From Actinomycetes bacterium (lineage in GTDB: Bacteria > Actinomycetota > Acidimicrobiia > Spongiisociales > UBA5794): a DNA stretch of 8,074 nucleotides. This document shows positions 1-5,226 of this stretch, piece after piece (the stretch's first letter is position 1; each line of letters opens with the position of its first letter). The stretch is from positions 1-8,074 of the forward strand of contig JAHEEL010000105.1 in assembly GCA_024640745.1 (NCBI GenBank), read 5' to 3'. The notes beneath the pieces were generated by a model that ran no database searches, had not been told where the DNA came from, and saw only the letters and a list, made by a program, of their open reading frames with translations. The position numbers were made by a program, and so were the translations under genes.

Positions 1-1
1 T

Positions 2-346
2 GCCAAGGCCTTCCTCGCCACCGAACAACGGATCCCCGGATTCGGCAACGGCGTGTTGCAGGACGTCCTCTACCGAGCGCGAGTGAACCCCAAGCGAAGA
101 CTCGGCGAGCTCGACGACGAGCTGCGGGGGCGAATCTTCCAGGCGGTGAAGGATGTGCTGAGGGAGATGGCAGACCACGGTGGACGCGACACCGAGCTCA
201 ACCTCTATGGGGAACCAGGCGGCTACACCACGATGATGAGCCGGAAGACGGTGGGCCGGCCATGTCCGTCGTGCGATCATCCCATCGAGAAAGCGGCCTA
301 CATGGGCGGAAGCGTCTACTTCTGTCCCGAGTGCCAACCGGTGTGA
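2..346 (+). CDS. Fpg/Nei-family DNA glycosylase, C-terminal part (5' truncated by window)
   Basis: The reading frame is open from the first bases, so the gene begins outside the window and only its last 114 residues are seen. They contain the helix-two-turn-helix segment (the fragment's residues 9-30, with PGFGNGVLQDVLYRARVNP) and a C-terminal zinc finger with Cys88, Cys91, Cys108 and Cys111 in C-x2-C-x16-C-x2-C spacing. These two elements define the formamidopyrimidine-DNA glycosylase/endonuclease VIII superfamily, which removes oxidised bases and cuts the abasic site. The catalytic N-terminal Pro-Glu is not visible, so activity cannot be judged. The arginine that normally sits five residues before the third zinc-ligand Cys (Arg258 in E. 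coli Fpg) is Gly103 here, so this may be a divergent subfamily and not a classical MutM. The gene converges on the next gene with a 48-nt gap. An internal GTG at 53 is not the true start, because conserved sequence continues upstream of it. Confidence 0.9.
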   Translation, partial: AKAFLATEQRIPGFGNGVLQDVLYRARVNPKRRLGELDDELRGRIFQAVKDVLREMADHGGRDTELNLYGEPGGYTTMMSRKTVGRPCPSCDHPIEKAAYMGGSVYFCPECQPV

Positions 347-394
347 CCTTCGAGCGGGCCCGGCGATGCACCTCATGACCGAGGCGCGCGGCCT

Positions 395-682
395 TCACAT
401 CGGCATCGCTTCGTAGACCCTCATGTCCATCGGGCAGTCGGCAAGCAATGCAATCGCATCGTCGATCGACTCGGCTTGGACGATCGAGTAGCCCAGCGAC
501 GGCGTCATATTGGCGGTCAGCTCTGTGACCGTGCCGTCCTTGGCGACATTGCGGCCGTTGAACAGTGGGTTACCGGAGTCCACGACATGTTCCTGGATCG
601 AAGACCACCACTTCATGTGGGCTTCCTGGAATTCGGGCGTCCGGTCCATCTCGCCGTGGGCCAGAAACACAAACTTCTTCAC
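395..682 (-). CDS. YCII-related domain protein (95 aa)
   Basis: This small single-domain protein fits the YCII/DGPF-like fold. It has an N-terminal strand (KKFVFLAHG), a long amphipathic helix, a central hairpin with a glycine-rich turn (FNGRNVAKDGTV), and a C-terminal strand-helix (GYSIVQAESIDDAIALLADCP). YCII proteins are ferredoxin-like dimers, and for most of them the biochemical role is unknown. I chose the GTG start at 682. It overlaps the ArsR gene's TGA in a GTGA, is preceded by an AGGAG about 7 nt upstream, and gives an N-terminus that starts directly with the first strand. A longer reading to 784 would run through the ArsR coding region and adds no domain. Translation is probably coupled to the regulator. 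Families of this type are often encoded beside ArsR regulators and are then under their control. Function remains unassigned. Confidence 0.82.
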   Translation of the reverse strand: MKKFVFLAHGEMDRTPEFQEAHMKWWSSIQEHVVDSGNPLFNGRNVAKDGTVTELTANMTPSLGYSIVQAESIDDAIALLADCPMDMRVYEAMPM

Positions 683-1038
683 GATCGCTCCTCGCTGCTC
701 GTTGGGTCGTTGCTGAGGTATTCGGCATAGTTCTCCAACGACTCCTCGCGGGTGCCCCACCAAGGATGAAACTGGTCCATCCAAGCCTGAAGGCGTCTGA
801 GTGGCCCCCGTTCAAGAGCAAGGAAGTTGGTTCGGCCGATCTTGCGCCGTCGGACCATGGCAGCATCTTCGAGCACTCGTACATGCTTGTGGATCGCCGG
901 CAATGACAGGTCCCGCAGCGCGGCCAGTTGGCTGATCGACCGGGGTTGGAGGGCCAACTCACGGATCATCTCACGTCTGTGCTCGTTCGCCATAGCCTCG
1001 AAGACAGGGCTCAAATCATCCGCAGTGCTGGTTCCCAT
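679..1038 (-). CDS. ArsR-family winged-helix transcriptional regulator (119 aa)
   Basis: This is a compact regulator with a winged helix-turn-helix over residues 10-75. An N-terminal helix (SPVFEAMANEHRREMIREL) is followed by a recognition region (ISQLAALRDLSLPAIHKHVRVLEDA) and a wing (VRRRKIGRTNFLAL). The C-terminal tail carries a tryptophan-rich segment (LQAWMDQFHPWWGT, then a helix). That tail is seen in ArsR proteins linked to SRPBCC or YCII genes and not in the metal sensors. There is no cysteine in the protein, so classical thiol metal sensing as in ArsR/SmtB is not supported. The ATG at 1038 has a strong ribosome site (GGGAGG, about 6 nt upstream). The gene is first in a two-gene unit with the YCII protein. 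An inverted repeat overlapping its promoter suggests autorepression. The ligand is unknown. Confidence 0.9.
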   Translation of the reverse strand: MGTSTADDLSPVFEAMANEHRREMIRELALQPRSISQLAALRDLSLPAIHKHVRVLEDAAMVRRRKIGRTNFLALERGPLRRLQAWMDQFHPWWGTREESLENYAEYLSNDPTSSEERS

Positions 1039-1040
1039 AC

Positions 1041-1056
1041 TTAACCTCCCAGTTAA
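1041..1056. promoter_or_regulatory. Candidate ArsR operator (inverted repeat)
   Basis: TTAAC (1041-1045) and GTTAA (1052-1056) form a perfect 5-bp inverted repeat with a 6-bp spacer. The right arm also lies within the self-palindromic AGTTAACT (1051-1058). It sits on the predicted -10 and transcription start of the arsR unit and includes the ribosome site. That position suits repression by the regulator's own product. AT-rich 12-2-12 or similar dyads in this position are usual for the ArsR family. Binding is inferred. Confidence 0.45.
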
Positions 1057-1084
1057 CTATAGACGGAAAGCGAGCGGCGGGCAA
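1056..1084 (-). promoter_or_regulatory. Promoter of the arsR-YCII unit
   Basis: On the minus strand a -35-like TTGCCC (1079-1084) is separated by exactly 17 nt from a -10-like TATAGT (1056-1061). The predicted start point falls near 1049, which gives a short leader carrying GGGAGG before the ATG at 1038. The match is by eye; spacing and both hexamers are good for a housekeeping sigma factor. Confidence 0.6.
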
Positions 1085-1390
1085 CCAATCACGCTCGGTG
1101 ACATACCCGGCTCCGTAGACGGCATCGCGACCCGGGGTGGCGTTGTCGACCACCGGCCGACCCTTCGTGGTGAGCGCGACGTCGGCGTCTGGAGGGGACT
1201 CTGCGTCGGCGAGTATTTGATCCCACGGTGTGGCGACAGGGACGTCGTGCTGCCGGCGTGCCGGATGTAGGGGATTGAAGCCCCTCAAGGCGTCCCAACC
1301 TCTTACTTGACATAACGTGGATTATGGGCGCTCTGTGGATGGAACGCGGGCTATGCGGTAGGATCGCCCCATCGACCCGCAGGAGCAACC
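1085..1390. other. Divergent intergenic region without a convincing gene
   Basis: About 300 nt lie between the divergent arsR and ppk2 promoters. I see no recognisable protein. A 90-codon TTG-initiated frame on the minus strand (1016-1288) has no ribosome site and no family resemblance. A small hairpin (AGGGG 1269-1273 with CCCCT 1281-1285, 7-nt loop) lacks a T-tract. A perfect TTGACA occurs at 1307-1312 but has no -10 at suitable distance. The right end holds the ppk2 leader. Confidence 0.5.
1359..1364 (+). promoter_or_regulatory. Candidate -10 box for ppk2
   Basis: TAGGAT matches the actinobacterial TANNNT -10 pattern and lies 26 nt before the GTG start. This allows a leader of about 20 nt that contains the AGGAG ribosome site at 1381-1385. 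No good -35 is visible at 16-18 nt upstream, so this is a weak call. Confidence 0.35.
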
Positions 1391-2266
1391 GTGGCCGACA
1401 GCACAATGACCGCCTCCAGCCTGGAGGTCGTTGAAGCGCTCGAGGAGCGTGTGCGCGAGCTCGAACTCCAGAATGCCAAGCTCGTAGCTGCCACGAAGAA
1501 GGAGAACGCTCTCAAGCCCTTCCAGATCGAACTGCTGAAGCTGCAGGCCTATCTCGAGAAGAAGCAGACCCCGATGATCGTGGTCTTCGAAGGCCGAGAC
1601 GCCTCGGGCAAAGGCGGCACGATCCGCCGGATCACGCGATATATGAACGAGAAGCGCTACCGCGTCGTCGCCCTCGGAAAGCCGACGGAGGCCAATCGCA
1701 CGCAGTGGTATTTCCAGCGCTACGTCGAGCAGTTCCCGGCCGGCGGCGAGATGGTCCTGTTCGACCGATCGTGGTACAACCGCGCGATCGTCGAACCGGT
1801 GCTCGGCTTCTGCACGAAGAAGCAGTACCGCGATTTCCTGCGCGGTGTGGTTGGGTTCGAAAAGGACATCGTACGCCAGGGCACCGTGCTCGTGAAACTC
1901 TACTTCAGCGTCGACAAGGGCACCCAGGCCGAGCGCTTCGCACGGCGCACCAACGATCCGTTGCGCCAGTGGAAGCTCAGCGAGGTCGACGTCCAGGCGC
2001 AGGAGTACTGGAACGAGTTCACCGAGATGAAGCACCGCATGCTCGAACGGACATCCTCAGAGGCAGCTCCCTGGCTCATCGTGCGATCGAACAGCAAGCC
2101 GAAAGCCCGCCTCAATTCCCTGAAAGTGATCCTGAACTCAGTGGATTACGAGGACCGGAATCCGGATCTTGATTTCTCGACTGATCCCGCCATCGTGATT
2201 CGCGGCAGAGACGAACTCGCCCGGATGGATGAAGAACGCGACCGCTTGGGACGGCCGCGAGGCTGA
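1391..2266 (+). CDS. ppk2: Polyphosphate kinase 2 (PPK2)
   Basis: This 291-residue protein of the PPK2 family transfers phosphate between inorganic polyphosphate and nucleotides (ADP/GDP to ATP/GTP in the usual single-domain class) in the cytoplasm. The P-loop is EGRDASGKGG at residues 67-76, and the Walker B-like motif is MVLFDRSWYNRA at 121-132 with Asp125-Arg126. The lid region is ERFARRTNDPLRQWKLSEVD (181-200), and the C-terminal signature is WLIVRSNSKPKARLNSLKVIL-like (from 228). Residues 11-58 are predicted as a charged helical, probably coiled, N-terminal extension. The length is typical of one-domain PPK2. GTG at 1391 is preferred because AGGAG lies 5 nt upstream. An ATG at 1406 is the alternative. 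The gene is monocistronic, with 438 nt to the next start. I cannot tell nucleoside mono- from diphosphate preference by eye, although the one-domain layout favours a diphosphate kinase. It should link polyphosphate stores to nucleotide energy charge. Confidence 0.95.
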   Translation: MADSTMTASSLEVVEALEERVRELELQNAKLVAATKKENALKPFQIELLKLQAYLEKKQTPMIVVFEGRDASGKGGTIRRITRYMNEKRYRVVALGKPTEANRTQWYFQRYVEQFPAGGEMVLFDRSWYNRAIVEPVLGFCTKKQYRDFLRGVVGFEKDIVRQGTVLVKLYFSVDKGTQAERFARRTNDPLRQWKLSEVDVQAQEYWNEFTEMKHRMLERTSSEAAPWLIVRSNSKPKARLNSLKVILNSVDYEDRNPDLDFSTDPAIVIRGRDELARMDEERDRLGRPRG

Positions 2267-2306
2267 TCTCGGATCTGCGCGTCCCTCCACCCCCATCCGC
2301 CGACTC

Positions 2307-2320
2307 AGGTTCCGGGACCT
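2307..2320. repeat. 14-bp near-palindrome
   Basis: AGGTTCCGGGACCT is self-complementary except for one T-G pair at the fifth position. It directly abuts the 19-bp palindrome that begins at 2321. It could be part of a compound operator or of a downstream hairpin of ppk2. No function is shown. Confidence 0.5.
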
Positions 2321-2339
2321 TTCCGTCACAGTGACGGAA
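2321..2339. repeat. Perfect 19-bp palindrome, operator-like (site 1)
   Basis: TTCCGTCACAGTGACGGAA has two perfect 9-bp arms around a central A at 2330. It begins 55 nt after the ppk2 stop codon. As RNA it could fold into an 8-bp stem with a CAG loop, but no U-tract follows, so an intrinsic terminator is less likely than a protein-binding site. A second, 15/19-identical copy with the same centre of symmetry occurs at 2600-2618. Confidence 0.6.
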
Positions 2340-2472
2340 CGTCACCCTTGTCCGAGTACGATCGGCGCATCGGTTCGCGCGGAAACAACGATCGTGCTGG
2401 CCATCAATACCCGAGCCGCATGCTGAGGCGTCCGGAGCGACCTTCGGGATGGCTTCCGTCCTGACGAGCGCC

Positions 2473-2518
2473 CGGTGAGCAGCGATGCCGGAGTCGACCC
2501 GAATCACCGCAGGGCATC
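2473..2518 (+). other. Interleaved complementary segments, possible pseudoknot
   Basis: CGGTGA (2473-2478) pairs with TCACCG (2504-2509). GATGCC (2484-2489) pairs with GGCATC (2513-2518). The two 6-bp helices cross, as in an H-type pseudoknot with loops of 5, 14 and 3 nt. I recognise no named RNA class, and in GC-rich sequence such pairing can arise by chance. If the ABC-operon promoter at 2671 is right, this segment is not in its leader. Confidence 0.2.
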
Positions 2519-2599
2519 AAGCTTCCATCGCGGCGCTGGGCAGGTCCGGTTCTCGGTCGGTCGATCGCCTCCCCTCGCGGGCGTGAACCACCGTCATCG

Positions 2600-2618
2600 T
2601 TACGCCACAGTGACGTTA
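2600..2618. promoter_or_regulatory. Operator-like dyad upstream of ABC operon (site 2)
   Basis: TTACGCCACAGTGACGTTA matches site 1 (2321-2339) at 15 of 19 positions and keeps 7 of 9 symmetric pairs. It lies 53-71 nt upstream of the presumed -10 of the amino-acid ABC operon, a usual place for an activator or upstream operator. It can also be read as GTTAC-n6-GTGAC (2599-2614), an 11-bp direct spacing reminiscent of OmpR-class sites such as GlnR boxes. The regulator is unknown. Confidence 0.4.
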
Positions 2619-2670
2619 TTTGCCGGTCGGGAGGAGCTGCGGGCGCGGCGTTTCGATGACGCCCTGTCGC

Positions 2671-2676
2671 TATGCT
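2671..2676 (+). promoter_or_regulatory. Candidate -10 box of the ABC operon
   Basis: TATGCT is a fair -10 hexamer 28 nt before the ATG at 2705. It would give a leader of about 20 nt containing GGAGG. The same CTATGC string occurs in the ppk2 leader (1351-1356). No clear -35 is visible. Confidence 0.4.
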
Positions 2677-2704
2677 CGATCGTGCAATCCACATGGAGGT
2701 TCCG

Positions 2705-3601
2705 ATGGCACGACGCCATGCAACTCGTACAGCTCTCCTCGTTCTGATCGTCGCCATGGCGCTGATCGCCGCGGCCTGCAGCGATGACAGCAGTGACGTT
2801 GATTCCGGCCCAACCGCAGCTCCGGATTCGTGCCAAGTCGCCGATCTCAACCTGGTCACGCCCGGCACGCTCACCGTGGCAACCGGCGAGCCCGCCTTCC
2901 CGCCGTGGGTTGGCACACCCGACGGTGAGTTCTTCGATGAGCCCGAGTCGGGAGTCGGCTTCGAGTCGGCGCTCGTCTACGCGATCGCCGGCGAACTCGG
3001 TTTCGCCGAGTCCGACGTCGTGTGGACCCGGATCGGCTTCAACGAGGCCATCGCGCCGGGAGAGAAGCCGTGGGATTTCAATATTCAGCAGTATTCGATC
3101 ACCGACGATCGCAAGGAAGTCGTCGACTTCAGCTCCCCGTACTACGTGACGACCCAGGCGCTCATCGCCTATCCGGACTCGCCCTACGCGTCCGCCACCA
3201 GTGTCGACGACCTGAAAGATGCCATCCTCGGCGCCCAGATCGGCACGACGAGCCTCGACTTCATCGAGGATGTCATCAAGCCGGATACCGAGCCGAACGT
3301 GTACGACGAGAACGTCGACCTGGAGGCGGCCATGAACGCCGGCCAGATCGATGCCCTGGTGGTCGATCTGCCGACCGGCTACTACATCACTGCAGCGCAA
3401 GTCGAGGGCTCGATCATCGCCGGGCAGTTCGAAGCCGAGGCGGCCAATCCGGATGAATACGGCATGCTCTTCGCCAAGGGCAACTCGCTCGTCCCGTGCG
3501 TCAACACAGCGCTCGAGGCCCTGCGCGAGAGCGGCGAGCTCCAGGAGCTCGAGGACACGTACCTGACCCAGGAAGGCGGCATCCCGACCATCAGCGACTA
3601 G
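2705..3601 (+). CDS. ABC transporter substrate-binding lipoprotein, family 3 (amino-acid type)
   Basis: This 298-residue extracytoplasmic binding protein belongs to solute-binding family 3, whose members mostly capture polar amino acids and hand them to a His/Gln-type permease. Residues 1-24 are a lipoprotein signal peptide (basic start, hydrophobic core, AAAC with Cys25 as the lipidated residue). A Ser/Asp-rich linker runs to about 42. The domain from about 53 shows LTVATGEPAFPPW, SITDDRKEVVDFSSPYY (131-147) with Arg136 in the place that binds the ligand carboxylate, and the C-lobe NAGQIDALVVDLPTGYY with Asp221 in the amino-group-binding position. Cys43 and Cys265 could form a disulfide tying the linker to the C-terminus. 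ATG 2705 is chosen because GGAGG lies 5 nt upstream and it gives a clean signal peptide. An earlier in-frame ATG at 2672 overlaps the -10. The stop is 6 nt before the permease. The exact ligand cannot be read from the sequence. Confidence 0.92.
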   Translation: MARRHATRTALLVLIVAMALIAAACSDDSSDVDSGPTAAPDSCQVADLNLVTPGTLTVATGEPAFPPWVGTPDGEFFDEPESGVGFESALVYAIAGELGFAESDVVWTRIGFNEAIAPGEKPWDFNIQQYSITDDRKEVVDFSSPYYVTTQALIAYPDSPYASATSVDDLKDAILGAQIGTTSLDFIEDVIKPDTEPNVYDENVDLEAAMNAGQIDALVVDLPTGYYITAAQVEGSIIAGQFEAEAANPDEYGMLFAKGNSLVPCVNTALEALRESGELQELEDTYLTQEGGIPTISD

Positions 3602-3607
3602 CGCTGA

Positions 3608-4480
3608 ATGGAAGAGCAGACCCCGATCGAGGAAGTCGGCGGGGGTCCGAGCCTGTTCGGGCCCCCCCGTGCTCCTCGCCGACGTGAAGAGGGCGCCCGT
3701 GCGGCGCTGATCGCGTTCGCTTCGAGTGTTCTCTTCATCGTCGTCGCCCTCTGGGCGATCCTCAGCTCCGATGCCTGGCCCGCGGTACAGCGCCAGTTCT
3801 TCAATTGGTCCAACTTCGTCGAAGTCTTCCCCGATGTGCTGAGCGGATTCTGGCTCGACATCAGGATGTTCGTCGTCGCCGAGATCATCATCCTCATTCT
3901 CTCCCTGGTGATTGCGATGATTCGTTCGTTGCGCGGCCCGGCCTTCTTCCCGCTCCGGGCACTGGCAGTGATCTTCATCGATCTCATTCGTGGCATCCCG
4001 GTGATCCTCCTCATCCTGCTGCTCGGGTTCGGCATTCCGGCGCTCCAGCTACCCGGCGTCCCGACGGGGGCGCTGTTCTGGGGCCTCACCGCGCTCATCA
4101 TCAGTTACAGCGCCTATACCGCCGAGGTCTACCGGGCTGGGATCGAGTCCGTCCACGAGAGTCAGCGCATGTCGGCTCGTTCGCTCGGCCTCACGCAAGG
4201 TCAGGCGCTGTGGCATGTGATCGTCCCGCAGGCGATCCGCAACGTCATCCCGGCGCTGCTCAACGGGCTGGTCAGCCTCCAGAAGGACGTCGCGCTCGTG
4301 CTCGTCCTCGGCATCCGGGAAGCCGTCCGCGAGGCCGACATCTACGCGGCCAAGACCTTCAACTACACCGGATACATCGCGGCGGCCTTGCTGTTTCTCC
4401 TGATCAGCGTCCCCGTCGCCAGATTCGCCGATTGGTACACCAATCGCGACCGGAGGAGAAAGCAGTCCGTGAGCACATGA
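3608..4480 (+). CDS. Amino-acid ABC transporter permease (HisM/GlnP type)
   Basis: This 290-residue inner-membrane subunit starts with a hydrophilic cytoplasmic tail (1-30, Pro/Arg-rich) followed by about five hydrophobic segments (near 33-52, 87-105, 117-146, 154-170 and 243-262). The cytoplasmic coupling loop, at about residues 167-208 (AGIESVHESQRMSARSLGLT, then WHVIVPQAIRNVIP), is the EAA motif that docks on the ATPase. The arrangement is typical of the polar-amino-acid permease family, with a longer N-terminus than many relatives. Only one permease gene is present, so it presumably works as a homodimer. It begins 6 nt after the binding-protein stop without a clear ribosome site, so it is probably translated by coupling. 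Its TGA overlaps the ATPase ATG in an ATGA. Confidence 0.93.
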   Translation: MEEQTPIEEVGGGPSLFGPPRAPRRREEGARAALIAFASSVLFIVVALWAILSSDAWPAVQRQFFNWSNFVEVFPDVLSGFWLDIRMFVVAEIIILILSLVIAMIRSLRGPAFFPLRALAVIFIDLIRGIPVILLILLLGFGIPALQLPGVPTGALFWGLTALIISYSAYTAEVYRAGIESVHESQRMSARSLGLTQGQALWHVIVPQAIRNVIPALLNGLVSLQKDVALVLVLGIREAVREADIYAAKTFNYTGYIAAALLFLLISVPVARFADWYTNRDRRRKQSVST

Positions 4481-5226
4481 GCACGGCGAAGCTCGAGCTG
4501 CAGAACGTCTCAAAGGCCTTCGATGACAAGCAGGTGCTGCGTGACGTTGACCTCGCGGTTGACCACCACGAGGTCGTCTGCCTGATCGGCTCGTCTGGAT
4601 CGGGCAAATCAACGATGCTCAAGTGCATCAACCTGCTCGTGCCGATCGACAGCGGAGCGATCCTGCTCGACGGAGCCGACATCGCGGCGCCCGGTGTGAA
4701 CGCGAACCAGGTCCGCGAGGAGATGGGCATCGTCTTCCAGGCCTTCAACCTCTTCCCTCACATGACCGTGCTGGACAACATCACCCTGAGTCCGCGCAAG
4801 GTCCACGGAGTGAAGCGAAGAGTCGCCGAGGAGACGGCTCGCGAGCTTCTGGCCGGCTTCGGTCTCTCCGACAAAGTAGACGAGTACCCCGATCGCCTCA
4901 GCGGGGGTGAGCAGCAGCGCGTCGCCGTGATCCGAGCCCTCGCCACCGAACCGGACCTCATGCTGTTCGACGAGGTCACCTCGGCGCTCGATCCCGAGTT
5001 GGTCGCCGAGGTCCTCAACGTGATCCGGGCCCTCAAAGACGACGGCATGACGATGGTCATCGCGACGCACGAGATGGGGTTCGCGCGCGACGTTGCCGAT
5101 CAGGTGTGCTTCCTCGACGAGGGCCGGATCCTCGAACACGGCCCGCCGGGTCAGATCTTCTCGTCGCCGAGCGAGGCGCGAACCCAGCAGTTCCTCCAAC
5201 GGATCATCGACGCAGGGCGGCTCTAG
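4477..5226 (+). CDS. Amino-acid ABC transporter ATP-binding protein (GlnQ/HisP type)
   Basis: This 249-residue ATPase powers the importer and has all its motifs. These are Walker A GSSGSGKST (38-46), Q-loop Gln88, signature LSGGEQQR (131-138), Walker B LMLFDE (151-156), D-loop SALD (159-162) and switch His188. The length and the NLFPHMTVLDN and HEMGFARDVAD segments are standard for the polar-amino-acid subfamily. The usual DEPTSALD is DEVTSALD here. The ATG overlaps the permease stop (ATGA). A GGAGGAG at 4452-4458 is too far upstream for normal use, so coupling is likely. The stop TAG at 5224-5226 overlaps the stop of the convergent SAM-hydrolase gene. Confidence 0.95.
   Translation: MSTAKLELQNVSKAFDDKQVLRDVDLAVDHHEVVCLIGSSGSGKSTMLKCINLLVPIDSGAILLDGADIAAPGVNANQVREEMGIVFQAFNLFPHMTVLDNITLSPRKVHGVKRRVAEETARELLAGFGLSDKVDEYPDRLSGGEQQRVAVIRALATEPDLMLFDEVTSALDPELVAEVLNVIRALKDDGMTMVIATHEMGFARDVADQVCFLDEGRILEHGPPGQIFSSPSEARTQQFLQRIIDAGRL

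Larger units (their letters stand above)
2267..2704. other. Long intergenic region with palindromic sites
   Basis: These 438 nt separate ppk2 from the ABC operon. Open frames here have no recognisable product. The region holds two abutting palindromes (2307-2320 and 2321-2339), a diverged copy of the second (2600-2618), a pair of interleaved complementary segments (2473-2518), and the presumed ABC-operon promoter near 2671. No T-rich terminator for ppk2 is visible. I do not recognise a known riboswitch. Confidence 0.6.

Noticed and set aside
1269..1285. AGGGG/CCCCT hairpin, also considered as a tRNA T-arm on the minus strand
   Set aside because: The loop does not match the TTCRANY register, and no acceptor, D or anticodon arm can be built. 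There is also no T-tract for a terminator.
1016..1288. A 90-codon minus-strand frame upstream of and overlapping arsR
   Set aside because: It starts with TTG and has no ribosome site. It runs over the arsR promoter, operator and start, and shows no recognisable motif.
1307..1312. Perfect TTGACA upstream of ppk2
   Set aside because: No -10-like hexamer occurs 16-19 nt downstream, and the better -10 (TAGGAT at 1359) is too far away.
2475..2747. A 90-codon plus-strand frame before the binding protein
   Set aside because: It has no family resemblance. It overlaps the lipoprotein start and the presumed operator and promoter.
2783..2801. Third copy of the CAGTGACGTT motif
   Set aside because: Only the right half matches, and it lies inside the lipoprotein's Ser/Asp-rich linker coding sequence, where chance and codon content explain it.
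3805..4476. N-terminal extension of the ATPase frame across the permease gene
   Set aside because: The translation is low-complexity Arg/Pro/His and lies over the well-conserved permease. The ATPase family starts at the ATG at 4477.
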